Assembly: GCA_945947845.1 (NCBI GenBank) | Contig: CAMEZN010000135.1 | Location: 1-5,709 of the forward strand | Length of the DNA stretch: 5,709 nucleotides | Origin: an uncultured Mucispirillum sp. | GTDB lineage: Bacteria; Chrysiogenota; Deferribacteres; Deferribacterales; Mucispirillaceae | Direction: 5' to 3' | Part shown: positions 1-4,355 of the stretch, piece after piece | Layout: every line of letters starts with the position of its first letter | Numbering within the stretch: the stretch's first letter is position 1 | Notes under the pieces: model-generated | What the model was told of the DNA's origin: nothing | The model's input: the letters and a program-made list of their open reading frames with translations, nothing else | The model's database searches: none | Position numbers and translations under genes: made by a program

Positions 1-164
1 TCATAGACTTCTATTTTAGTTTCATCAGGTTTGATATTAATTCTGGCATAGCCGTTATCACACCTGACTTGAACTTCTTTTTCTTGTTTATTACTTTCAT
101 AGTTGTAATAAACTGCCTCATCTATATTAAGGCATTTTATTTTTTCAAATATTTCTTTTTCCAT
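1..164 (-). CDS. Partial small hypothetical protein (3' end beyond the window)
   Basis: An ATG at 164 opens a frame with no stop down to base 1, giving the first 54 residues (MEKEIFEKIKCLNIDEAVYY... to ...ETKIEVY). AAGGAG (171-176) lies 6 nt before the ATG. I do not recognise the family. The visible part is charged and soluble: a short helical start, then what looks like beta structure (KEVQVRCDNGYARINIKP), with no signal peptide or membrane segment. It follows ERF on the same strand. The ERF terminator ends only 5 nt before this ribosome binding site, leaving no room for a private promoter, so expression probably depends on read-through from ERF. The gene is real with good probability because start, site and uninterrupted frame agree; its function is unknown. 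Confidence 0.75.
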   Translation of the reverse strand, partial: MEKEIFEKIKCLNIDEAVYYNYESNKQEKEVQVRCDNGYARINIKPDETKIEVY

Positions 165-181
165 AACTGTCTCCTTATAAT

Positions 182-210
182 AAAAAAACCAGCCCAAACG
201 GACTGGTTTT
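182..210 (-). terminator. Intrinsic terminator after ERF
   Basis: Read on the minus strand, ACCAGTCC pairs with GGGCTGGT (8 bp, one G-T) around a GTTT loop, followed by seven T. It begins just beyond the ERF stop. Flanking A and T runs (AAAA before, TTTT after) can extend the stem. The T-run ends 5 nt before the ribosome binding site of the next gene. Confidence 0.85.
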
Positions 211-218
211 AAATTGCT

Positions 219-917
219 TTAGCTTGCTTTCTGTTTTGCAGCTTTCTGCTCAAGAAAGTAAGCTCTCAAATTAGGGATATCACTGTTTTTTACAGTGTCC
301 CTTGTTAATCCGAGATATTTGAACACATCAGATTCTTTTATCCCGATTTTTGCAAACTCTGCAATCATTTTATCAACAGTTGCTTTGTTTGCTAATTCAT
401 CATCAGATTTTTTAGGTTTTTCTGCTTCTGATGATTTTTTTTCTACTTCTTTTTCTGATTTTTTATCAGTAGAAGCAGATTTTTCTTTTTCAGGCTCTAT
501 ACTGTCTATATCCTTATTATCATCAATAAGGAATAAACCACCAAGAGCATATTTCCTAGCATAAGATGAACAAGAGCCAGTAACCTGAGCCTCATCCATA
601 CCTTTTTTCATCCCTGCCTCTCTAGCATAACCAGTGGCAGATAAAGAACCAAAACCATCAGTAACAGTTGCTGTGGCTTTGATATAAATTCTGTCGCTTA
701 TCTCTATCACTTCATCAGTGATAGAAAGAACTAACCCTTCTTCAAGCAATAATGGCTTAACAGCTTCATATATTGCTTCTACATTTCGGTAATTATAACC
801 ACCGAAATTATTTTTTAAATCTTTTGGTGCTTTTAATTTACTTTGCACCCTTGCTAATTTTTGGAAAAACATACTTCCTGTCATTTTTCCAATTTCTTGA
901 TTTAATTTTTCACTCAT
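219..917 (-). CDS. erf: ERF-family single-strand DNA annealing protein
   Basis: ERF-superfamily recombinases (named after P22 Erf) anneal complementary single strands in phage and plasmid recombination and form rings on ssDNA. The 232-aa product has the ERF core at residues about 15-135: helical SMFFQKLARVQSKLKAPKD, then NNFGGYNYRNVEAIYEAVKP, the LLLEEGLVLSITDEV strand region, YIKATATVTDGFGS, and the family-typical stretch EAQVTGSCSSYARKYALGGL ending in a DDNKDID acidic cluster. A Lys/Glu/Ser-rich linker (about 140-178) leads to a small helical C-terminal domain (about 179-232, KMIAEFAKIGIKESDVFKYL) of the type often added to annealing proteins. The start at 917 is fixed by AAAGGAG 6 nt upstream. 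It is followed at once by a terminator. No exonuclease or SSB partner is visible in the window. Family assignment is confident; the element it serves is not known. Confidence 0.93.
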   Translation of the reverse strand: MSEKLNQEIGKMTGSMFFQKLARVQSKLKAPKDLKNNFGGYNYRNVEAIYEAVKPLLLEEGLVLSITDEVIEISDRIYIKATATVTDGFGSLSATGYAREAGMKKGMDEAQVTGSCSSYARKYALGGLFLIDDNKDIDSIEPEKEKSASTDKKSEKEVEKKSSEAEKPKKSDDELANKATVDKMIAEFAKIGIKESDVFKYLGLTRDTVKNSDIPNLRAYFLEQKAAKQKAS

Positions 918-942
918 ATTATTCTCCTTTATTTATTTTTTA

Positions 943-971
943 TTGATTTTTTTAAAAAATTATAATAAGAT
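943..971 (+). promoter_or_regulatory. Candidate plus-strand promoter for an antisense RNA
   Basis: TTGATT (943-948), 17-nt spacer, TAAGAT (966-971). A better -10, TATAAT (961-966), overlaps it but has no convincing -35 at normal spacing. Either would start an RNA at about 973-978, running antisense to the 52-aa peptide gene toward the plus-strand terminator at 1115-1139. It is weaker than the equivalent promoter at 4284-4312. Confidence 0.35.
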
Positions 972-977
972 TAGAAA

Positions 978-1006
978 CAGACAGGTTGCTGGTAACAACC
1001 TATCTG
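978..1006 (-). terminator. Strong hairpin after the 52-aa peptide gene
   Basis: On the minus strand CAGATAGGTTG pairs with CAACCTGTCTG (11 bp, one T-G) around a 7-nt loop. It starts 10 nt after the stop of the small gene. The tail is only TTTCTAATC, so termination efficiency is uncertain; it may be a stability or processing hairpin. On the plus strand it would form the 5' end of the proposed antisense RNA. Confidence 0.6.
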
Positions 1007-1015
1007 CCAACTTCC

Positions 1016-1174
1016 TTAATCAACTGATAAATTAATTAGTCTGATTATTATTTCAGATATTAATTTTACAGTTTTGATTATTAAGCAAGTTGATATTTGA
1101 TTAAGAATAAAGATAAGCAGCATTTTTGCTGCTTTCTTTATGTAACCAAATAAATCTAATCTTATGTTGTTCAT
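1016..1174 (-). CDS. Small hydrophobic basic peptide, 52 aa (toxin-like)
   Basis: ATG at 1174 opens 52 codons to a TAA at 1016-1018. A very strong AAAGGAGG lies 11 nt upstream of the ATG. The peptide begins MNNIRLDLFGYIKKAAKMLL; residues 18-49 are mostly Ile/Leu/Val/Phe with scattered Lys/Arg, so it is either a membrane segment or an amphipathic helix pair. I recognise no family. An in-ORF hairpin (1115-1134) is a terminator on the opposite strand, and a large hairpin follows the stop. The start context ATGTTATG, the internal hairpin about 40 nt after the ATG and the 3' hairpin repeat the layout of the 47-aa gene at 4356-4499. A type I toxin with an overlapping antisense RNA is the favoured reading. 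A leader peptide controlling ERF, or a small membrane protein, is also possible. Confidence 0.55.
   Translation of the reverse strand: MNNIRLDLFGYIKKAAKMLLIFILNQISTCLIIKTVKLISEIIIRLINLSVD
1115..1139 (+). terminator. Plus-strand terminator-like hairpin inside the 52-aa gene
   Basis: AAGCAGC (1115-1121), loop ATTTTT, GCTGCTT (1128-1134): a perfect 7-bp stem whose 3' side runs on as TTTCTTT. It works best on the plus strand. On the minus strand the tail is TTATCTTTATT, so weak action there is possible too. It lies about 40 nt into the minus-strand ORF, matching the position of the terminator at 4432-4469 in the other small gene. Confidence 0.55.
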
Positions 1175-1252
1175 AACATTTTACACCTCCTTTAAGATTT
1201 TACAGCCATTACTGACCATAATCTCTTTCAGTTAGTTTATATGCTATGAAAC

Positions 1253-1450
1253 TTAATTTTGATTTTGTAATGCTTCAACTAACTTTTTGATAAGCTTTCT
1301 CTCATCAAGATAGTTGAAAGAGTATTCTTTGTTATTAACAGTAAAGAACACATATCCATCACCAGTCCAGCTTAAATTATCTGGACTAATGTTACATTCC
1401 TTAATCAGAATATTTCTGATTTTATTTCTTCTTTTTTCTATATTATTCAT
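1253..1450 (-). CDS. Hypothetical protein, 65 aa
   Basis: The start is ATG at 1450. A GTG in frame at 1462 is disfavoured because it overlaps the ribosome binding site GAGGG, which sits 5 nt before the ATG. The product begins with a basic helix (MNNIEKRRNKIRNILIKECN), then a compact central part (SPDNLSWTGDGYVFFTVNNK) that looks like a beta hairpin, then a helix (ERKLIKKLVEAL). It has no membrane segment and no known family. The ATG lies 1 nt beyond the stop of the gene at 1452-1688, so the two are almost certainly translationally coupled. It is last in the four-gene cassette before the block containing the 52-aa peptide gene. Confidence 0.75.
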   Translation of the reverse strand: MNNIEKRRNKIRNILIKECNISPDNLSWTGDGYVFFTVNNKEYSFNYLDERKLIKKLVEALQNQN

Positions 1451-1451
1451 T

Positions 1452-1688
1452 TTAACCCTCACTTATGACAACTTGGTATTTGCCATAAAATTTTATATAT
1501 CTATCAATGCTTTTATTTCCACCTTGATAGATTTTTAATAAACTACTTAAATCTTTTTCAGAGAGCAGTCTATTTTCTTTCCTTATGGCTCGTTTCCGTA
1601 ACCATAAAGGGAGCAGGGAAGGGATAGAGAAAGTCTGAGATTCATCGTTTCCTTTACCTTCCTTTTTTATTTTCAATGTGATTATCAT
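1452..1688 (-). CDS. Basic hypothetical protein, 78 aa
   Basis: ATG at 1688 is preceded by AAGGAG with 5-nt spacing; that site lies inside the last codons of the 34-codon gene upstream. The protein is basic: a beta-like N-terminus (MIITLKIKKEGKG), a hydrophobic patch (FSIPSLLPLWLRKRAIRKEN), then a helical segment (LLSEKDLSSLLKIYQ) and a C-terminal KFYGKYQVVI strand. The high Lys/Arg content would fit nucleic-acid binding, but I see no recognised motif. It is an internal member of a tightly packed four-gene run and coupled to the next gene. I do not recognise the family. Confidence 0.75.
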   Translation of the reverse strand: MIITLKIKKEGKGNDESQTFSIPSLLPLWLRKRAIRKENRLLSEKDLSSLLKIYQGGNKSIDRYIKFYGKYQVVISEG

Positions 1689-1690
1689 TG

Positions 1691-1795
1691 TTACTCCTTA
1701 ATCAATAAGGTCTGTTTTTTGTCTGCATTAAATGCAGCAATAAGCTCTGGTTCCTCCAGAAACTTATCTAAATACATCAGAGTTTTTATTTTCAT
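1691..1795 (-). CDS. Very small hypothetical protein, 34 aa
   Basis: This short frame is easily missed. ATG at 1795 lies 2 nt beyond the stop of the 72-aa gene, with GAGGAG 8 nt before it, and the TAA at 1691-1693 is 2 nt before the ATG of the 78-aa gene. The product is MKIKTLMYLDKFLEEPELIA followed by AFNADKKQTLLIKE. It resembles one amphipathic helix plus a short polar tail, with no membrane segment. Exact packing between two neighbours, its own ribosome binding site, and the fact that its last codons carry the site for the next gene all argue that it is translated. It could act mainly to couple translation. Function unknown. Confidence 0.68.
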   Translation of the reverse strand: MKIKTLMYLDKFLEEPELIAAFNADKKQTLLIKE

Positions 1796-1797
1796 AA

Positions 1798-2016
1798 TTA
1801 CTTCTCCTCAACAGAATATTCTTTAATCAGATAAACTGTAAATTCTGTTGAATCATCTTTTAATATTTCCTCACCATCAATAAGCTCTTCTGCTTCTTTT
1901 GGTGTTATATCTAATAAATCTACCAGAGATGTTACACTTGGCAGATTTTTATACACTCTAAATATATCAAGTTGTTCAGACTCTTGATACCTAAGCAATA
2001 TAAATACTTTTTTCAT
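1798..2016 (-). CDS. Acidic hypothetical protein, 72 aa
   Basis: ATG at 2016 with AAGGAG (2028-2033), spacing 11 nt, slightly long. The protein is acidic. It starts with a beta-like MKKVFILLRYQESEQLDIFR, then VYKNLPSVTSLVDLLDITPK followed by EAEELIDGEE, and ends in a strand (STEFTVYLIKEYS). The middle resembles a small helix-turn-helix-like helical pair, but this is not a confident assignment. It heads the four-gene cassette. A strong terminator ends only 2 nt before its ribosome binding site, so no promoter fits there and the whole cassette must be read through that terminator or started inside the paralogue upstream. Family unknown. Confidence 0.78.
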   Translation of the reverse strand: MKKVFILLRYQESEQLDIFRVYKNLPSVTSLVDLLDITPKEAEELIDGEEILKDDSTEFTVYLIKEYSVEEK

Positions 2017-2035
2017 ATAATTAAATTCTCCTTAT

Positions 2036-2061
2036 AAAAAAAGCCAGCCTTGTAGGCTGAC
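2036..2061 (-). terminator. Intrinsic terminator between paralogue 2 and the tiny-gene cassette
   Basis: On the minus strand GTCAGCC pairs with GGCTGGC (7 bp, one T-G) around TACAA, followed by seven T. It starts about 22 nt after the stop at 2084, and its T-run ends 2 nt before the AAGGAG of the 72-aa gene. Confidence 0.85.
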
Positions 2062-2083
2062 TTTAGTTTATTTTTTCTTTCAC

Positions 2084-2464
2084 TTAGAACCAGTCAATTA
2101 CTAAATCACCAGTTCCAGCTTTTTCAGCATCTTCTATCCAACCTTTAAAAGTAGATAGAAATTGCTCTAATTCTGATTTCTCGACTTCCATTTGTGGTAA
2201 TAAATCATCTAATAATTTATCACCAGCAGTTTCAAAAAATCTAACCATTATTTTAGAGGCTTCAAGGTCAAATTCCCAGACTCCTCTTTTGTCTTTTTGA
2301 AGATTTAATGGTTCTAAATTTTCTAAATTTTCATCAAATAAATTCTTTTCAAATATGTAGTCATTATAAAGATTAATGATATCTACACATTTTTTATAAC
2401 TAAGTGAGTTTATGTTATTTCCCCACTCAATTATGTTTTTTATTCTTGCATATCCTGTTTCCAT
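2084..2464 (-). CDS. Acidic hypothetical protein, 126 aa; paralogue of its upstream neighbour
   Basis: The open frame extends to 2554, but that start would lie inside the upstream gene. ATG at 2464 has AAGGAG 6 nt before it and gives METGYARIKNIIEWGNNINS. The protein is clearly acidic (by hand count about 26 Asp/Glu against 14 Lys/Arg). It shares with the 114-aa gene upstream a central WEF(E/D) motif and a near-identical C-terminus: FKGWIEDAEKAGTGDLVIDW here against FNGWLEDGKKAETGWITVDW, both ending in Phe. The gap between the genes is 10 nt, and the ribosome binding site touches the upstream stop. Tandem duplication with divergence is the obvious origin. Position beside an ArdC-like gene and the negative charge suggest anti-defence or DNA-mimic proteins, but this is inference only. 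Confidence 0.82.
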   Translation of the reverse strand: METGYARIKNIIEWGNNINSLSYKKCVDIINLYNDYIFEKNLFDENLENLEPLNLQKDKRGVWEFDLEASKIMVRFFETAGDKLLDDLLPQMEVEKSELEQFLSTFKGWIEDAEKAGTGDLVIDWF

Positions 2465-2474
2465 AGTAAACTCC

Positions 2475-2819
2475 TTAAAACCAGTCCACAGTAATCCAGC
2501 CTGTTTCGGCTTTCTTACCATCTTCCAGCCAACCATTGAAATCTTCAATGGCATAAACTAAAGTTTTTAAGGAAATATCGAATTTCTTAATAATTTCCTC
2601 TTTTTCTTTCTGGGAAAGATTATTAAAATAATTAACAAGTTTTTCCCATTGTTCTGTTTCAAACTCCCATTCTTCTAACTCTGTATCTACATACATATCA
2701 GGGTCTTTTTCTTCTTTATAGTGATATATTAAATCACTATAAAGCTCAAAAGCATTAGAGCATGATGAAGCACCATACTCAATTTGATTTACTGTTCTAA
2801 CATGTCCTCTGTATCCCAT
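2475..2819 (-). CDS. Acidic hypothetical protein, 114 aa; paralogue of its downstream neighbour
   Basis: ATG at 2819 with AAAGGAG 6 nt upstream. The sequence from ribosome binding site to start is identical over 16 nt to that of ERF. The protein begins MGYRGHVRTVNQIEYGASSC; small phage proteins opening with MGYR are familiar to me, but I cannot assign a function. The central part is very acidic (ELEEWEFETEQWEKLVNYF), and the C-terminus FNGWLEDGKKAETGWITVDW plus Phe is shared with the next gene. By hand count there are about 25 Asp/Glu and about 12 Lys/Arg. No membrane segment. It follows the ArdC-like gene after a hairpin and is probably co-transcribed with it. It may be an antirestriction-like or other DNA-mimic protein, unproven. 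Confidence 0.82.
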   Translation of the reverse strand: MGYRGHVRTVNQIEYGASSCSNAFELYSDLIYHYKEEKDPDMYVDTELEEWEFETEQWEKLVNYFNNLSQKEKEEIIKKFDISLKTLVYAIEDFNGWLEDGKKAETGWITVDWF

Positions 2820-2839
2820 ATTATTCTCCTTTTTTCCTT

Positions 2840-2867
2840 GTGGCTTAAATAATTAAGCCACTTTTTT
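2840..2867 (+). terminator. Plus-strand terminator-like hairpin at the end of the ArdC-like gene
   Basis: GTGGCTTAA (2840-2848), loop ATAA, TTAAGCCAC (2853-2861): a perfect 9-bp stem followed by six T on the plus strand. On the minus strand the same hairpin contains the ArdC-like stop codon but is followed by AAGGAAAAAAGGAG, with no T-run, so it should not terminate the operon. It may protect or space the message, or terminate an antisense transcript that I cannot otherwise see. Confidence 0.5.
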
Positions 2868-3911
2868 ATTTTGATACTCAGCACCTACTGAAAGTAAATA
2901 CTGAGCTATCCTGTTTGCAGAATTACTGGCCATTATGATAAAACGGCTATCTTTCTGCATTTTTGTTATCAAAGGGATTATATATTCTACATCCCTTTTA
3001 ATTCTGTAATTAATACCCAGTTCACCAGCAATAATACTTGCAGCCATTTCAGCTACAAGGTTACCATAACTTACTAGGTTTTCCTGCGGGTTACTTCCGT
3101 CTTTCTCGGTTTTCATATAACCCAGATTCAAATACTTTTCACCAGCACCTACTGCAAAAGCAAGCTGTTTCATCATGCTGGCATAGTAAGTCCCTTTTTC
3201 TTTAAATAAAGGTAACCCTGCTAATGAAACAGTATTAGTGCTGATATCATAACTTGGTTTAGTTGTTGTAGCTTTTATTCTAAGCCCTTTTAACTCTAAA
3301 CCCATGAGAATAGCTTTTGCAGCTTCCTCATTTAAAGTTACTTCTGTCCTACCATCAGTTGATGGAAGAATGCCTTTTTCTATAAGGTCAGTCTGTTGAA
3401 CATTCCAAACCCTATAGTATTTGCTAACCAAACCAGCTTTACTTTCATAATCAGAGCAAAGGTCTTGATTTTCTTCTGACAGTTGTGCTTGTTCAGCCTG
3501 CCATAGCTGTCTTTCTTCTAACTGGCAGATACAATCTCTACCAGAAGAATATTTACAACTCTGACATTGCTCTTTTAAAGAACTTAAATCGTCAGTGTTA
3601 TCTTCTTTTTTAGTTGAGAAATAAACAATGTGTCCTTTCTCATCTTTCTTAACAGAACCACCCATTTGAGTGATTTCATTGAAAGTTAAAAACCTGTTAT
3701 CTTTAAATTTTCTTACCACAGGGGTTAACATAAACTTATTTAAGCCGCTGTATTGTCTGCCAGATTTAGCATTAACAGCTATTTCTGGTCTTTCTAACCA
3801 GAAAGGATTATTATATTCACCATTCTGGATTTCTAATAAATTAATAATTGTTTCTGATAAGATTTCAGAAACTGATTTTTTTTGTTTTGTGTTTTCGTTA
3901 GTTGTTTTCAT
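2853..3911 (-). CDS. ArdC-like antirestriction protein with a degenerate metallopeptidase site
   Basis: ArdC-type proteins of plasmids and phages combine an N-terminal ssDNA-binding domain with a zincin-like metallopeptidase domain and protect incoming DNA. Both halves are visible. Residues about 15-100 are the ssDNA-binding domain: NPFWLERPEIAVNAKSGRQY, SGLN, FLTFNEITQMGGSVKKDEKG, HIVYF. Residues about 163-345 are the C-terminal domain: KYYRVWNVQQTD, YYASMMKQLAFAVGAGEKYL, YGNLVAEMAASIIAGELGI, then YIIPLITKMQKDSRFIIMAS and ANRIAQYLL. Where the family has HELAH, this protein has KQLAF (248-252; bases 3156-3170): both His and the Glu are gone, although LVAE (285-288) remains. A Cys-rich insert (C116, C119, C127, C129, C152) separates the domains. 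ATG at 3911 has AGGAG about 7 nt upstream. It is likely a non-catalytic DNA-protection or binding protein. Confidence 0.85.
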   Translation of the reverse strand: MKTTNENTKQKKSVSEILSETIINLLEIQNGEYNNPFWLERPEIAVNAKSGRQYSGLNKFMLTPVVRKFKDNRFLTFNEITQMGGSVKKDEKGHIVYFSTKKEDNTDDLSSLKEQCQSCKYSSGRDCICQLEERQLWQAEQAQLSEENQDLCSDYESKAGLVSKYYRVWNVQQTDLIEKGILPSTDGRTEVTLNEEAAKAILMGLELKGLRIKATTTKPSYDISTNTVSLAGLPLFKEKGTYYASMMKQLAFAVGAGEKYLNLGYMKTEKDGSNPQENLVSYGNLVAEMAASIIAGELGINYRIKRDVEYIIPLITKMQKDSRFIIMASNSANRIAQYLLSVGAEYQNKKVA

Positions 3912-3940
3912 TTTTAATCTCCTATTTTTTAATTATTTAT

Positions 3941-3976
3941 AAAAAAAAATACCAGCCGACTTAATCTGCTGGTATT
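3941..3976 (-). terminator. Intrinsic terminator overlapping the end of the 94-aa gene
   Basis: On the minus strand AATACCAGC pairs perfectly with GCTGGTATT (9 bp) around an 11-nt loop that contains the stop codon of the 94-aa gene, followed by a run of nine T. The last four codons before the stop form the 5' arm, so a ribosome finishing the gene would block the hairpin. This couples termination to translation. Confidence 0.82.
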
Positions 3977-4245
3977 AAACCAAAATGATTATGTATCATC
4001 TTGGTTAAAATTTTGATATCATTGCGGAACATCGCTCCACTGATATCTATAATCTCATCACCTGACTTTACAGTTAAAGTGATGATTTTATTAAATGATA
4101 TTCTGCCATCTAATACATGCAGCATATCTCTAATTTTCTGCTGAATACTCTTATCTTTCACACTTTCAGCATCAAAGATAATTTCTTCAGCATATTTCTG
4201 GTGCCTTGTCATAACTGACAAAACACCTTTTTTTTCTTTTTCCAT
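3961..4245 (-). CDS. Hypothetical protein, 94 aa
   Basis: ATG at 4245 with GGAGG (4251-4255) 5 nt upstream. A TTG at 4257 in frame is rejected because it would lie upstream of the ribosome binding site. The product starts MEKEKKGVLSVMTRHQKYAE, continues with a charged helix (DKSIQQKIRDMLHVLDGRIS), then a beta-rich part (FNKIITLTVKSGDEIIDISG) and a final helix (NDIKILTKMIHNHFG). No membrane segment and no recognised family. It lies between the small toxin-like unit and the ArdC-like gene. Its upstream side is a terminator whose T-run ends 4 nt before GGAGG, and its own 3' end is embedded in another terminator, so it is bracketed by both signals. Confidence 0.78.
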   Translation of the reverse strand: MEKEKKGVLSVMTRHQKYAEEIIFDAESVKDKSIQQKIRDMLHVLDGRISFNKIITLTVKSGDEIIDISGAMFRNDIKILTKMIHNHFGLIPAD

Positions 4246-4259
4246 TTTTCCCTCCAAAC

Positions 4260-4288
4260 AAAAAAAGCCAACCAGTAAACTGATTGAC
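4260..4288 (-). terminator. Intrinsic terminator upstream of the 94-aa gene
   Basis: On the minus strand GTCAATCAG pairs with CTGGTTGGC (9 bp with two T-G pairs) around TTTA, followed by seven T. It ends the message of the 47-aa peptide gene and lies 4 nt before the GGAGG of the 94-aa gene. Its DNA also carries the -35 box of the plus-strand promoter at 4284-4289. Confidence 0.82.
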
Positions 4289-4312
4289 TTTTCTTTAATT
4301 TTAATATATATT
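4284..4312 (+). promoter_or_regulatory. Strong plus-strand promoter for an antisense RNA
   Basis: TTGACT (4284-4289), exactly 17 nt, TATATT (4307-4312): five of six matches to the consensus at each box and ideal spacing. There is no plus-strand gene downstream, only the antisense of the 47-aa ORF. The predicted start is about 4319, just before the 7-bp hairpin at 4323-4343. Confidence 0.6.
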
Positions 4313-4322
4313 AAAGCTAAGA

Positions 4323-4343
4323 GCAGGGAGGGCTAGTCCCTGC
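4323..4343. other. Perfect 7-bp hairpin after the 47-aa gene
   Basis: GCAGGGA (4323-4329) and TCCCTGC (4337-4343) flank a 7-nt loop. On the minus strand it lies 12 nt after the stop codon but is not followed by a T-run, so it is not a classic terminator. On the plus strand it would be the first structure of the antisense RNA. A second hairpin in the same relative position follows the 52-aa gene. Confidence 0.6.
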
Positions 4344-4355
4344 CTTGTAAACTAG

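Larger units (their letters stand above)
978..1139 (+). ncRNA. Possible antisense RNA to the 52-aa peptide gene
   Basis: This is inferred from a weak promoter (943-971), a 5' hairpin (978-1006) and a terminator-like hairpin (1115-1134 with TTTCTTT). The RNA would be about 160 nt and fully complementary to the 3' three-quarters of the small gene at 1016-1174. The order 5' hairpin, antisense body, 3' terminator matches the better-supported candidate at 4319-4469, which is the main reason to list it. Exact ends are estimates. Confidence 0.33.

Noticed and set aside
295..564. Plus-strand frame of 89 codons opposite ERF
   Set aside because: Ser/Phe-rich translation is the complement of the Lys/Glu-rich ERF linker; no ribosome binding site and ERF is clearly the real gene.
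1451..1462. GTG start four codons upstream for the 65-aa gene
   Set aside because: It overlaps the ribosome binding site that serves ATG 1450.
1314..1538. Plus-strand frame of 74 codons
   Set aside because: Lies opposite two well-supported, coupled minus-strand genes; the hydrophobic translation reflects AT-rich complement and there is no ribosome binding site.
2465..2554. 30-codon N-terminal extension of the 126-aa paralogue
   Set aside because: It overlaps the end of the upstream gene and lacks a ribosome binding site, while ATG 2464 has AAGGAG at 6 nt and aligns with the paralogue's start.
3670..3942. Plus-strand frame of 90 codons
   Set aside because: Opposite the conserved N-terminal domain of the ArdC-like protein; no start signals.
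4246..4257. TTG start four codons upstream for the 94-aa gene
   Set aside because: The GGAGG site lies inside these codons, so ATG 4245 is the start.
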